Assembly (NCBI GenBank): GCA_019057595.1
Contig: DXJI01000020.1
Span: 1-23,003, forward strand
Direction: 5' to 3'
Source of the DNA: Candidatus Thorarchaeota archaeon
Lineage (GTDB): Archaea > Asgardarchaeota > Thorarchaeia > Thorarchaeales > Thorarchaeaceae
Length of the DNA stretch: 23,003 bases
Below, one piece after another: positions 8,285-15,182 of the stretch; the first letter of the stretch is position 1; each line of letters begins with the position of its first letter. The position numbers were made by a program, and so were the translations under genes. Below the pieces are notes generated by a model, which made no database searches, was not told the origin of the DNA, and saw nothing but the letters and a program-made list of their open reading frames with translations.

Positions 8285-8662
8285 TTATTCATCCGCGGTT
8301 CTGAATCTTATCAAGCGGCCATCCCTTACCTTCACAAGATGACCCTCTTCAACGAGTTTATTCAGCACCTCACTTGTTCGCGAACGTGATCTTCCCCACT
8401 TCTCGGAAAGTTCTGTTGCTGTGAGCCCCATATCGTCGTCATGAAGCAGATTGACCAGTCTGTTCCAGCTGATATCTCCCTCAGGGATAGTGCTACCGGA
8501 GCCAAACACATTGTACTGACCTGAATCATAGGGTGAACCAAGATCTGACCTATCCTTGATTCTACTTGTCAGCTCAACGATGGTGTCCTTTAGTGTGTAG
8601 ACTGTCTGTCTGAGTTCTTGCACTTCTTTCCGAAGTTCCTTCAGTTGTTTTTCCTCAGTCAT
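8285..8662 (-). CDS. Winged-helix DNA-binding regulator with N-terminal coiled coil
   Basis: The 125-residue protein has two parts. Residues 2-37 form a leucine-zipper-like coiled coil (LKELRKEVQELRQTVYTLKD), suited to dimerisation. Residues about 62-120 form a winged helix: ISWNRLVNLLHDDDMGLTATELSEKW, then recognition helix GRSRSRTSEVLNKLVEEG and a wing HLVKVRDGRLIRFR. This is the MarR/TrmB-like layout of many archaeal repressors. A GGAGGGG-type site directly upstream fixes the ATG at 8662; the frame is open further up to 8767 but overlaps the previous gene. It lies 14 bases after the small acidic-protein gene, so the two are co-transcribed. Its targets are unknown; the tandem repeats at 9015-9037 in its own operon promoter are an obvious candidate for autoregulation. 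Confidence 0.82.
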   Translation of the reverse strand: MTEEKQLKELRKEVQELRQTVYTLKDTIVELTSRIKDRSDLGSPYDSGQYNVFGSGSTIPEGDISWNRLVNLLHDDDMGLTATELSEKWGRSRSRTSEVLNKLVEEGHLVKVRDGRLIRFRTADE

Positions 8663-8676
8663 TCTTACCCCTCCAA

Positions 8677-9000
8677 TTATGCAGATACATAATCCGAACG
8701 AAACTCGATGTAGTTCCTCTTCTTTTTCTTCTTCTCGAGTGATTCCTTGACAGTTGCTGCCTCGCAATCTATCTTATCGGTTGGTTCGTACGATTCCAAC
8801 TCCTCAAAATCAACCTCGTCTGGTTCACTTCCCCCTGGGAGGATATTGGTCGTGCCGTTGTCTAGGTCTTCCGTTTTTGTTGCAGCCACTGTGGATGCAA
8901 ACTCGACCATTCTATATTCTGCCTTCTCCATGAGAAGGATTTCTTCTAGAATCTCTCTAGTCTTTTTACTGCAAGATTTGCGTTTGTGATGATACGACAC
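8677..9000 (-). CDS. Small charged protein of unknown function, first gene of regulator operon
   Basis: About 107 residues from the GTG at 9000, or 111 from a TTG at 9012; neither has a strong ribosome site, so the start is uncertain. I do not recognise a family. The N-terminus is basic and cysteine-containing (HHKRKSCSKKTREILEEILL), the middle is acidic and probably disordered (SEPDEVDFEELESYEP), and the end is a lysine-rich run followed by NYIEFRSDYVSA. It precedes the winged-helix gene by 14 bases that contain that gene's ribosome site, which is the best argument for it being real. It might modulate the regulator, but no domain shows this. Confidence 0.5.
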   Translation of the reverse strand: MSYHHKRKSCSKKTREILEEILLMEKAEYRMVEFASTVAATKTEDLDNGTTNILPGGSEPDEVDFEELESYEPTDKIDCEAATVKESLEKKKKKRNYIEFRSDYVSA

Positions 9001-9014
9001 TGTGTCCGACAACC

Positions 9015-9037
9015 GTCAACAATAATCAACAATCAAC
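9015..9037. repeat. Tandem GTTGATT repeats in the regulator operon promoter
   Basis: On the minus strand the stretch reads GTTGATT GTTGATT ATT GTTGAC: two perfect 7-bp units (9024-9037) and a partial third (9015-9020). It lies between a good TATA box (9054-9063) and the start codon, where a bound repressor would block initiation. Confidence 0.5.
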
Positions 9038-9053
9038 TATTCGTCTAATCCTA

Positions 9054-9063
9054 TCCATATAAG
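9054..9063 (-). promoter_or_regulatory. TATA box of the small-protein/winged-helix operon
   Basis: CCTTATATGG on the minus strand places the transcription start near 9032, inside the GTTGATT repeats, with a leader of about 20-30 bases. Confidence 0.45.
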
Positions 9064-9086
9064 GATTTCTTTGAACCAGAATTGGA

Positions 9087-9872
9087 TTATGCGGTGGGTG
9101 GAATCATTGTTCGTGCGAAGGTCATGTATCCGGTGTGTGCCACCATCCAGGTTGTGGGTCTGGTCTTGTTTTCGCGTACCATGATCTCGCGCTGTAAGAC
9201 CTCCAGAGTCTTGATCATTCCCCACTTTCCTCCCGCTGAGAGTGCCTTACATGTCTTCATTGTCTGCTCAATGGTCGGACTATAACTTGCTATGTAGTGG
9301 CTCGGTCTCAGGACTCTGTGCACTTCATCAGTGAGTTCCCATGGAGTTGCCAGATCGAGAACTACTGCATCAAGGTCCTGTTCCTTGATGCCATCTAGAA
9401 TGTCTTGGTTGTGCATGGTGACATTCTCAGTGAGTCCGTATTTCTCAAGATTCTTCCTTGCACCCTTGAACATGTCTTCCCTTATCTCGTAAGTATAGAC
9501 ATGCCCAGTGGGACCTACAGCTCTCGCGAGAATTCCTGTCAGTGCTCCCGAACCCGTACCAGACTCAACAACTCGAGCTCCTGCACAGATTCCTGCCTCG
9601 ATTAAGATAGTTCCAGCATCTTTTGGATAGATGATCTGTGTGTTTCTTCCCATAGCTATCTGTATGTCAGTTGGACTGGGTTTGTGGATCTGAAAGACAA
9701 TTCCTGAATGACTCTCAATCCTTATTCCGAATGGTTTTCCAATCATATCATCGAACTTGATGATTCCCTTGTTAGAATGGAATTCCTCACCTGCAACGAC
9801 TTTTCGTATCCAATTTCGTTTGGCATCGAGGAATATGAAGACGTGACTACCATCCTGAATCTGGTCTTGCAT
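9087..9872 (-). CDS. trmI: tRNA (adenine-N1)-methyltransferase, TrmI family (m1A57/58)
   Basis: TrmI uses S-adenosylmethionine to methylate N1 of adenine in the T-loop of tRNA, at positions 57 and 58 in archaea. The 261-residue length is typical. Residues 1-75 are the small beta-rich N-terminal domain of the family, ending at the conserved HKPSPTD. The Rossmann methyltransferase domain follows: VVESGTGSGALTG at 101-113 is SAM motif I, YTYEIREDM at 127-134 is motif II, and VLDLATPWEL at 171-180 is motif IV, which is characteristic of TrmI/Trm61. The end has the family's TRPTTWMVAHTGYMTFAR. The ATG at 9872 is the only sensible start. It is divergent from the HerA-like gene, sharing an AT-rich element at 9926-9934. 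Confidence 0.94.
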   Translation of the reverse strand: MQDQIQDGSHVFIFLDAKRNWIRKVVAGEEFHSNKGIIKFDDMIGKPFGIRIESHSGIVFQIHKPSPTDIQIAMGRNTQIIYPKDAGTILIEAGICAGARVVESGTGSGALTGILARAVGPTGHVYTYEIREDMFKGARKNLEKYGLTENVTMHNQDILDGIKEQDLDAVVLDLATPWELTDEVHRVLRPSHYIASYSPTIEQTMKTCKALSAGGKWGMIKTLEVLQREIMVRENKTRPTTWMVAHTGYMTFARTMIPPTA

Positions 9873-9925
9873 GGCGAGTCACAGCAGGGCTTACGTTTTG
9901 AGTGTTGCTGACCAAACTTAGTCAC

Positions 9926-9934
9926 GATAAATAG
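9926..9934. promoter_or_regulatory. AT-rich TATA-like element shared by divergent trmI and HerA-like genes
   Basis: GATAAATAG reads as a TATA-like box toward the plus strand and CTATTTATC toward the minus strand. On the minus strand it would start trmI mRNA about 30 bases before its ATG; on the plus strand it would start the ATPase mRNA near 9957. Confidence 0.4.
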
Positions 9935-9983
9935 AACCGCGCGGCGCTGCAAAGCTTTATCCGAAGTCAAAATGGAGTCGTCC

Positions 9984-9990
9984 GGAGGTG
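9984..9990 (+). promoter_or_regulatory. Ribosome binding site deciding the HerA-like gene start
   Basis: GGAGGTG ends 5 bases before TTG 9996. It lies inside the reading frame if the ATG at 9972 were used, which argues for the TTG start. Confidence 0.5.
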
Positions 9991-9995
9991 CTCAC

Positions 9996-12164
9996 TTGAG
10001 AAAACCATCCACGCCAGATGAAGATGCAATCGACGCCGCTAGACTAGCTGACAAACCAGTGGAGCTTCTACCAAAGAAGGCACTGCCCTATCACCCGCGT
10101 GTAGGAGACCCACTTGACTTACTTGTTGACCTCAGTGTAGGAGTAGTTCTTGGCCGCTCAGATTCATTCCACCGAAAGTACAGTACTGGAGGTCTAGGAA
10201 TGATTGGAGGGGTATCAGAAACCTCAGATGATGTCCTCACGACCCTGATGGGAATGCCGCTCAACCTAGACCTGATGAGTCCACACGTGATATTCGTGGC
10301 AGGAAAGAGAGGTTCAGGAAAGTCTTACACTCTTGGAATCATTGCTGAGGAACTCGCCTTGGCAATGGAACGGAGAGAGATTGAGGTTGCAGCCGTAGTT
10401 GTAGACACTGTCGATGTATTCCGACAGATGGTCGAGTCGAACGAGGAGCAGGCAGACCTGTTGGATAAATGGGGTCTGGAAGCTAGAGGATTCCCTGTTT
10501 CCGTCTATATTCCTCGACGGACATATGTAGGCCTACCCGATGAGGTGAAGAAAAAGAATCGACTATTCCCCCTATCAATAGGTCCACGAGAATTGACTGT
10601 TTCAGACTGGGGATACGTGCTCGAGAAAGGTGGCACGCTCAGTACTACCATGGAGAATCTCATTGGTGAGACCTTGGACAGTATACGAAAAGGCTACGTA
10701 CTTGGATCAGGTGAGAAAGTTGCTCTGAAGCGAGATTTCAGTATCAAGGACATAATCAAATGTATCGATACTAATCCAACAATCATCGAGCTCTACAAAC
10801 CTGCAACCAAGACCGCACTCATTCAACGATTGAAACGGGCTGACCGACTGGGTGTATTCAATCCTGGAGGAACGAGTGCCCAAGACCTTGCAGTGGCTGG
10901 TCAAATTACGATTATTGATGTCGCACCCTTGGGTTCAGATGCTGAGTCTGTCCTCGCAATACTCACTAACATGCTCTGTCGTCAGGTCCTCACCTACAGA
11001 ATGGCATGGACCGATGAGGGCACGAGTGCTCGTGAGGAACTACCCCCTACCTGGTTGATCATCGATGAGGCACACACTCTGGTTCCGAGGGGAGGTAACA
11101 CTCCTGCAAAGGATGCTATCATCGGGTATGCAAAACTTGGAAGACGATTCGGGTGCAGTCTCGTGCTTTGTACACAGCAACCTTCTGCAGTTTCAGATGA
11201 TGCAATCTCACAGGCTGACATCATCATTTCACATTCACTCTCTCATGACAATGACATAAGGGCACTCCAACAGAGAGCGCCAGCGGTAATGCCCAAGCAG
11301 TTCCAAGACAAGGTGTTCATCAGCAGCCTACCTAGAGGAGTTGCTCTTGTTTTTGACCAGAACACAGAGAATAAGCGTGGTTTCATTATGCAGGTGAGAC
11401 CCCGACTCTCGCAACACGGGGGAACTGATCGACTTTCAGGATTGTTTGAAGCAGTTCGACTTTTGATTCCTGAGGATATTGAAGAGGAACCTGAGGAAGT
11501 TGCTCCTACTGAGGAGGAGCTGGTCTATGATGAGTTTGCAGAAGCGCTTCCCGAGGTTCCGAGACCTCCTCTAAAGCTGAGTAAAGAGGACTGGCAGGTG
11601 TTGGATGAGTGGATGAAGGACTATGTCAAGACTCTATTCACCGAACAGATGCAGGAGTATGATATCACAGATGAACCATCTCCGAGGGAGGAAGAACCTC
11701 CTGTTGTCGAGGAGAAGGTACAACCAGAGGTCACAATCGAACGAGTTCCAATTACTGAGCTGGATGTTGACCAGATTCGGATTCGAAGGTTTGGTCCTCT
11801 GTCCAAGGTTCTGCTGGGGAAAGCCGCCACAAGACAGGTTCTCTACAGTCGTGCCTCTCATGATTTCCTCTTCACCTCTCAGACTGACTCTAGAGAGACC
11901 CTACTTGTCGAACGAGAGGGAGAAGATGCAACTGAGGCGATTGAGGATGTGACCTCTGGACTTTTGTCAGTAGGAATGGTCTTAGATGAACTCCTCCATG
12001 AGGGTGATTTCACATTCGTGTGTTTCAGGAAGAATGGATTGAGAGCTGCGTTCACGGTCGGAATAAGCGAGTCCAACATCTCTGTTCCTATAGTCGTTAT
12101 TGGAGCTAACAGAAAGATTGTTGGTGCACTCGCAGACAAAATCCGTAGTGTTCTACCATCCTAG
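9996..12164 (+). CDS. HerA/DUF87-family P-loop ATPase with extra C-terminal domain
   Basis: The protein is a HerA-FtsK-superfamily ATPase (COG0433-like). Residues numbered from the TTG at 9996: Walker A GKRGSGKSYT at 103-112, Walker B WLIIDEAHTLVP with D357-E358, then GYAKLGRRFGCSLVLCTQQP and the sensor/arginine-finger region seen in HerA-type pumps. HerA proper works in DNA end resection with nuclease NurA, but no nurA is in the window and the typical HAS beta-barrel is not clear at the N-terminus, so a DNA-repair role is unproven. After the ATPase comes an acidic linker (about 475-590), then a roughly 120-residue alpha/beta domain that resembles a Roadblock/LC7 fold. I prefer TTG at 9996 because GGAGGTG lies 5 bases upstream; an ATG at 9972 has no ribosome site. 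Confidence 0.87.
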   Translation: MRKPSTPDEDAIDAARLADKPVELLPKKALPYHPRVGDPLDLLVDLSVGVVLGRSDSFHRKYSTGGLGMIGGVSETSDDVLTTLMGMPLNLDLMSPHVIFVAGKRGSGKSYTLGIIAEELALAMERREIEVAAVVVDTVDVFRQMVESNEEQADLLDKWGLEARGFPVSVYIPRRTYVGLPDEVKKKNRLFPLSIGPRELTVSDWGYVLEKGGTLSTTMENLIGETLDSIRKGYVLGSGEKVALKRDFSIKDIIKCIDTNPTIIELYKPATKTALIQRLKRADRLGVFNPGGTSAQDLAVAGQITIIDVAPLGSDAESVLAILTNMLCRQVLTYRMAWTDEGTSAREELPPTWLIIDEAHTLVPRGGNTPAKDAIIGYAKLGRRFGCSLVLCTQQPSAVSDDAISQADIIISHSLSHDNDIRALQQRAPAVMPKQFQDKVFISSLPRGVALVFDQNTENKRGFIMQVRPRLSQHGGTDRLSGLFEAVRLLIPEDIEEEPEEVAPTEEELVYDEFAEALPEVPRPPLKLSKEDWQVLDEWMKDYVKTLFTEQMQEYDITDEPSPREEEPPVVEEKVQPEVTIERVPITELDVDQIRIRRFGPLSKVLLGKAATRQVLYSRASHDFLFTSQTDSRETLLVEREGEDATEAIEDVTSGLLSVGMVLDELLHEGDFTFVCFRKNGLRAAFTVGISESNISVPIVVIGANRKIVGALADKIRSVLPS

Positions 12165-12187
12165 GAATTTTAGCACTTAATGCTCGT

Positions 12188-12197
12188 GCTTATAAGC
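12188..12197. promoter_or_regulatory. Palindromic TATA element of the 119-aa gene
   Basis: GCTTATAAGC is a perfect 10-bp palindrome containing TTATAA, 33-42 bases before the ATG at 12230. The transcription start would fall near 12217, giving a very short leader. An AGCAC/GTGCT pair flanks it upstream (12172-12176 and 12186-12190). Confidence 0.5.
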
Positions 12198-12229
12198 CCC
12201 TAAGAAAAAACGCGTCTTGGTGCAAGAAA

Positions 12230-12589
12230 ATGACTAGGGAAGATATCAGACCTCCTGTCAATCTCAAAATCGCTACAATGACTGATCTTGCTAGGATGCT
12301 TGTGTCATGGTCTCAAAGAGACAGACCAGCAAGTATGTTGTATTTTGAGCACGAAGGTAAGCACATCTATGGTACGCTAATATCAAATCACGGTTACTTT
12401 GAACATTACGGATTACCACTATGGGTTCATGCTGAGGGAGATGGTCCACCGGAGGGTAGCTTCTTGGCATACAAGGCTCGTCCAGCAGAAACTCTTGATT
12501 GGGTTGAGTCACTTGATGGTGCAGAACCAATGACCGTGCATTTGCCCATTATCAGACTTGCTGGGAAACTTGAGATATTAGACCTTTAG
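12230..12589 (+). CDS. Small soluble protein of unknown function (119 aa)
   Basis: I do not recognise a family. The protein has no membrane helix or signal peptide. It reads as a compact alpha/beta fold: a helix with LARMLVSWSQRDRPASM, then beta strands LYFEHEGKHIYGTLI, YGLPLWVHAEG and a C-terminal MTVHLPIIRLAGKLEILDL. There are no cysteine pairs or obvious catalytic motifs. The ATG at 12230 lies just after a palindromic TATA box, with only a weak GGTG ribosome site, so translation is from a short leader. It follows the HerA-like gene by 65 bases but has its own promoter. Its context gives no firm functional clue. Confidence 0.72.
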   Translation: MTREDIRPPVNLKIATMTDLARMLVSWSQRDRPASMLYFEHEGKHIYGTLISNHGYFEHYGLPLWVHAEGDGPPEGSFLAYKARPAETLDWVESLDGAEPMTVHLPIIRLAGKLEILDL

Positions 12590-12614
12590 ACTCAGTTCCG
12601 ACTGATAGGACATA

Positions 12615-12640
12615 CATCGATACATCATGTACACTCGATG
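12615..12640. repeat. Nested palindromes upstream of the FAD reductase gene
   Basis: An 11-base palindrome TACAT-C-ATGTA (12621-12631) lies inside an outer inverted pair CATCGA (12615-12620) and TCGATG (12635-12640). No T-run follows, so a terminator for the preceding gene is unlikely. It lies about 60 bases upstream of the reductase TATA box and could be an operator. Confidence 0.4.
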
Positions 12641-12662
12641 AGGCTATTTGGTGACTATGGCA

Positions 12663-12678
12663 ATGTCTAGAAAGACAT
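12663..12678. promoter_or_regulatory. Inverted repeat abutting the reductase TATA box
   Basis: ATGTCT-AGAA-AGACAT is a perfect 6-bp dyad with a 4-base centre. It ends one base before the TATA box and covers the position of the BRE, where a repressor would block TFB/TBP binding. Confidence 0.5.
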
Positions 12679-12679
12679 C

Positions 12680-12688
12680 TTATAAATA
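12680..12688 (+). promoter_or_regulatory. TATA box of the FAD reductase gene (leaderless promoter)
   Basis: TTATAAATA is a near-ideal archaeal TATA box. Its centre is about 22 bases before the GTG at 12706, so transcription should start at or next to the start codon. No ribosome site is present, consistent with leaderless translation. Confidence 0.65.
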
Positions 12689-12705
12689 CTCAAACAGTTC
12701 TAATT

Positions 12706-13950
12706 GTGAACCCATTGTATGACGTTGCAATAATTGGTGGCGGGATTTCAGGACTGACCGCTGCTACTATACTGGCCAAAAAGGGATTTGAGGTACTAGT
12801 TTTAGAAAGGAATAACACCGTCGGGGCTCACAATGAATTCCAAATGCAAGGGTTTCCAGCCTTTGAAATATCTCATCTTCCCATTCAGATTCCAAGGAAA
12901 TATGCCGTACAAAAAGGTCACCTATGGACCCCTAACAAAACTCCGATTACTTTCGAATTTGAAAATCCTATACTCTACTTACACTACCGAGGTTCAGAGA
13001 AATCAATTGATACTTACCTTGCTGATTCAGCTCTTAAGGAAGGAGTGGATATCCAAACATCATCAGAAGTGCAAAAAATTGGATCAGGAAGGCTAATCGA
13101 AGAAATCACAACAAAGGACAACAAACGATATCGAACACGCTGTATTCTTGCAGCAGATGGGGTAAATAGTCATACACGAAGACTAGTGGGAGCGAGCATA
13201 TTGGAACTCAAGGGGATTGGACTTGGGGCTGTCATGGACTCTCTAGATGTAGAACCTTTGGAATTTCATGGGGTGGTGTCACATCAGATCGCCCCAATGG
13301 GGTATAGTTACATAATTGGGCATCCTGATGGAAAAGCAACTGTGGCCGTATCTATTCGCCCTAAGCACCTGAAACAAGATTTGGCATGCTATTTCAATCG
13401 AACATTGAAGTTCTTTCAGTCCATTATCAAAGGTAAGAAACCCACCAATCTCTTTTCAGGCGTGGTGACATGTGGAGAAGGATTCCAGACACTAGTTCAT
13501 AAAAATCTCCTATTCATTGGAGAAGCAGGAGGATTCCAAGACCCCACTCTAGGATTTGGAATGGCACCAGCTATGAAATCTGCTGAACTTGCTTCTATTA
13601 TCATCGACACCGCACTGACCCAAACCACAGAACCAAATGCCTTTCTAGAACAGCTTAACAGATATGATACGCTAGCTAAAAAGAACTTCTTCCATCGATC
13701 CAATTTCAAAATGCGAATCTTACTCCGAAAAGGTCTTCTGGAACGCATACCAGATTCTCAATTAGATTTGCTATTACATGCTCTTCAAGGAAAAGAGCAA
13801 CAGATAGAAAAGGTGTTAACTCGAGGGCTTGAGCACCTGTGGCCCACTTTAATCACATTCATTATCCGACGCCCCTTTCTACTGCGATTTCTCTTCAATG
13901 TTCTAAAATCGATAGTTCACTCAAAGCTGTATCAAATGAACAACACCTGA
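12706..13950 (+). CDS. FAD-dependent oxidoreductase of the geranylgeranyl reductase family
   Basis: The family reduces double bonds of geranylgeranyl chains; in archaea members saturate membrane-lipid isoprenoids. Residues 6-34 are the FAD Rossmann motif (VAIIGGGISGLTAATILAKK, ending in an acidic residue that binds the ribose). LAADGVNSHTRRLVG is the second flavin contact. FIGEAGGFQDPTLGFGM (about 270-286) is the family's second FAD motif, with GEAGG in place of the commoner GDAAG. The 414-residue length suits the family; the last 60 residues are basic and hydrophobic, suggesting membrane contact. The actual substrate is not shown, and other p-hydroxybenzoate-hydroxylase-like reactions remain possible. 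The start is a leaderless GTG. The gene is clearly AT-richer than its neighbours (two hand-counted lines give 42% and 38% GC against 55% in a bshC line), hinting at a different origin. Confidence 0.85.
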   Translation: MNPLYDVAIIGGGISGLTAATILAKKGFEVLVLERNNTVGAHNEFQMQGFPAFEISHLPIQIPRKYAVQKGHLWTPNKTPITFEFENPILYLHYRGSEKSIDTYLADSALKEGVDIQTSSEVQKIGSGRLIEEITTKDNKRYRTRCILAADGVNSHTRRLVGASILELKGIGLGAVMDSLDVEPLEFHGVVSHQIAPMGYSYIIGHPDGKATVAVSIRPKHLKQDLACYFNRTLKFFQSIIKGKKPTNLFSGVVTCGEGFQTLVHKNLLFIGEAGGFQDPTLGFGMAPAMKSAELASIIIDTALTQTTEPNAFLEQLNRYDTLAKKNFFHRSNFKMRILLRKGLLERIPDSQLDLLLHALQGKEQQIEKVLTRGLEHLWPTLITFIIRRPFLLRFLFNVLKSIVHSKLYQMNNT

Positions 13951-13999
13951 TTCGGGGACTGGGAGTCCTTAGTCAAACAGTTTCGCTTATTCACTTAAT

Positions 14000-15040
14000 T
14001 CAATATATTTCACGAGAAGACGCCCTAAGATAGCTCACAGCTGTGAGTCCTCCATAGACTAGGAACGCAAGCCAGATTATTGCAGTGATTAGCAGTAGAT
14101 TCGTCTTGAAGAACAACTCGACCACTAGAAACAGTCCTATGACGAACATGTTCGAGACGCCCCCAATTGTCGTATCGTTTTGGACCTTGAGCACGAACTT
14201 CACAATATACATAATAGCTACAATCGATAGCGACACCCAATTGATGTACTGATTGAAGAGGATGGATTGATCCAAGAACTGGAGTGTGCCAAGAGGAGTC
14301 GGGATAGGTGGAAGATACAGATAGAGAAATGCAACGAACAGAATGAACTCTCCGATTCGTATCCATTTCGTTGGTGTCTTCGTGTAGACCTCACCATAGA
14401 GCCCCTTGTCATACTCCTGAGCACCAAAATAGATGAAGTAGACTGGTGCTCCAAAGCTGAGGGCATTGACAAGACACTGTGCAAATCCGTACACGACTCT
14501 AAGCCAGAAGCTCTCCCAAGTTGCGAGTATGTTGTCCCATACCTGTATGTAGCTTGGTAGGAACTCAAGCATCACAAATGCAGGGAGGATACAAAGTGCA
14601 ATGGCAGCAAGAGCCACTATCGCCGCGGCGGCTTTTCCTCCTCCGAACTTTCCGACACCTATTCGGTAGAACACTGTCCCTGCAACAATCAGACCCAGGA
14701 TTATTGCCAGAGGAGGAGTTGCCATTGGGAGCACAAATAGCATGAGCACAAAGGCTGCGTTCGCTCCGTAGAAGACTCGCCATCTGAGAGGCACACCAGC
14801 TATGGTCTCGTCCATGATGTGAACAGTGTTTGCGAGTCGGTACCTCTGATAGTACATGAGTCCTACCCATGGCGCTGAGAAGACGATAGGAACGCCAATA
14901 AAGTGAAAGAGCCAGTCTATCATAGGATCTCCAAATGGCGTCATCTGTGGAATGAAGAACATCAACAGGACAAAGTAGATTGGCCCGATGATCGCAAGTA
15001 CAACAACAGTGATCCGGCTCATCAACCAGTCAGGACTCAA
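14000..15040 (-). CDS. Polytopic integral membrane protein, unknown function
   Basis: I do not recognise a family. From a TTG at 15040 the product is 346 residues with about nine or ten hydrophobic segments, beginning with ITVVVLAIIGPIYFVLLMFF and ending with LLLITAIIWLAFLVYGGLTA, joined by short loops. A glycine-rich loop RIGVGKFGGGKAAAA lies mid-protein. There are no transporter signatures that I can name. The frame is open up to 15364, but that part overlaps pyrF on the other strand, is not hydrophobic and lacks a ribosome site. GGTTGGAG (15049-15056) sits 8 bases before TTG 15040; an ATG at 15022 is the alternative. A TTATATCAGAC box at 15071-15081 fits a start near 15055. It converges with the reductase gene (49-base gap) and diverges from pyrF. 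Confidence 0.75.
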   Translation of the reverse strand: MSPDWLMSRITVVVLAIIGPIYFVLLMFFIPQMTPFGDPMIDWLFHFIGVPIVFSAPWVGLMYYQRYRLANTVHIMDETIAGVPLRWRVFYGANAAFVLMLFVLPMATPPLAIILGLIVAGTVFYRIGVGKFGGGKAAAAIVALAAIALCILPAFVMLEFLPSYIQVWDNILATWESFWLRVVYGFAQCLVNALSFGAPVYFIYFGAQEYDKGLYGEVYTKTPTKWIRIGEFILFVAFLYLYLPPIPTPLGTLQFLDQSILFNQYINWVSLSIVAIMYIVKFVLKVQNDTTIGGVSNMFVIGLFLVVELFFKTNLLLITAIIWLAFLVYGGLTAVSYLRASSREIY

Positions 15041-15070
15041 TGGCTCGTCTCCAACCAATCGTATTCCCGA

Positions 15071-15081
15071 GTCTGATATAA
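15071..15081 (-). promoter_or_regulatory. TATA box of the polytopic membrane protein gene
   Basis: TTATATCAGAC on the minus strand lies 31-41 bases before the preferred TTG start, leaving room for a short leader with the GGAG ribosome site. Confidence 0.4.
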
Positions 15082-15136
15082 GTGTACACAAGACATGACG
15101 ATGATTTATTTGGACGCTTAGTACATGGAGATACAA

Positions 15137-15166
15137 TGCATTGGTGTGCGTGGGAAGTCCAATGCA
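15137..15166 (+). promoter_or_regulatory. Hairpin in the pyrF leader, next to the ribosome site
   Basis: TGCATTGG (15137-15144) and CCAATGCA (15159-15166) form a perfect 8-bp stem with a 14-base loop. It ends two bases before AGGTG (15169-15173), the likely pyrF ribosome site. A TTTATT box at 15105-15110 would start the mRNA near 15135, so the stem would be at the 5' end of the transcript. Confidence 0.5.
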
Positions 15167-15182
15167 GTAGGTGTGAGTTCGC

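Noticed and set aside
9996..12164. Calling the ATPase a true HerA of the HerA-NurA repair pair
   Set aside because: No NurA neighbour and no clear HAS barrel; only the superfamily can be supported.
14025..14870. Several overlapping reading frames inside the membrane protein gene
   Set aside because: Their sequences are rich in Ser, Arg, Cys and His with no structure, as expected for shadow frames.
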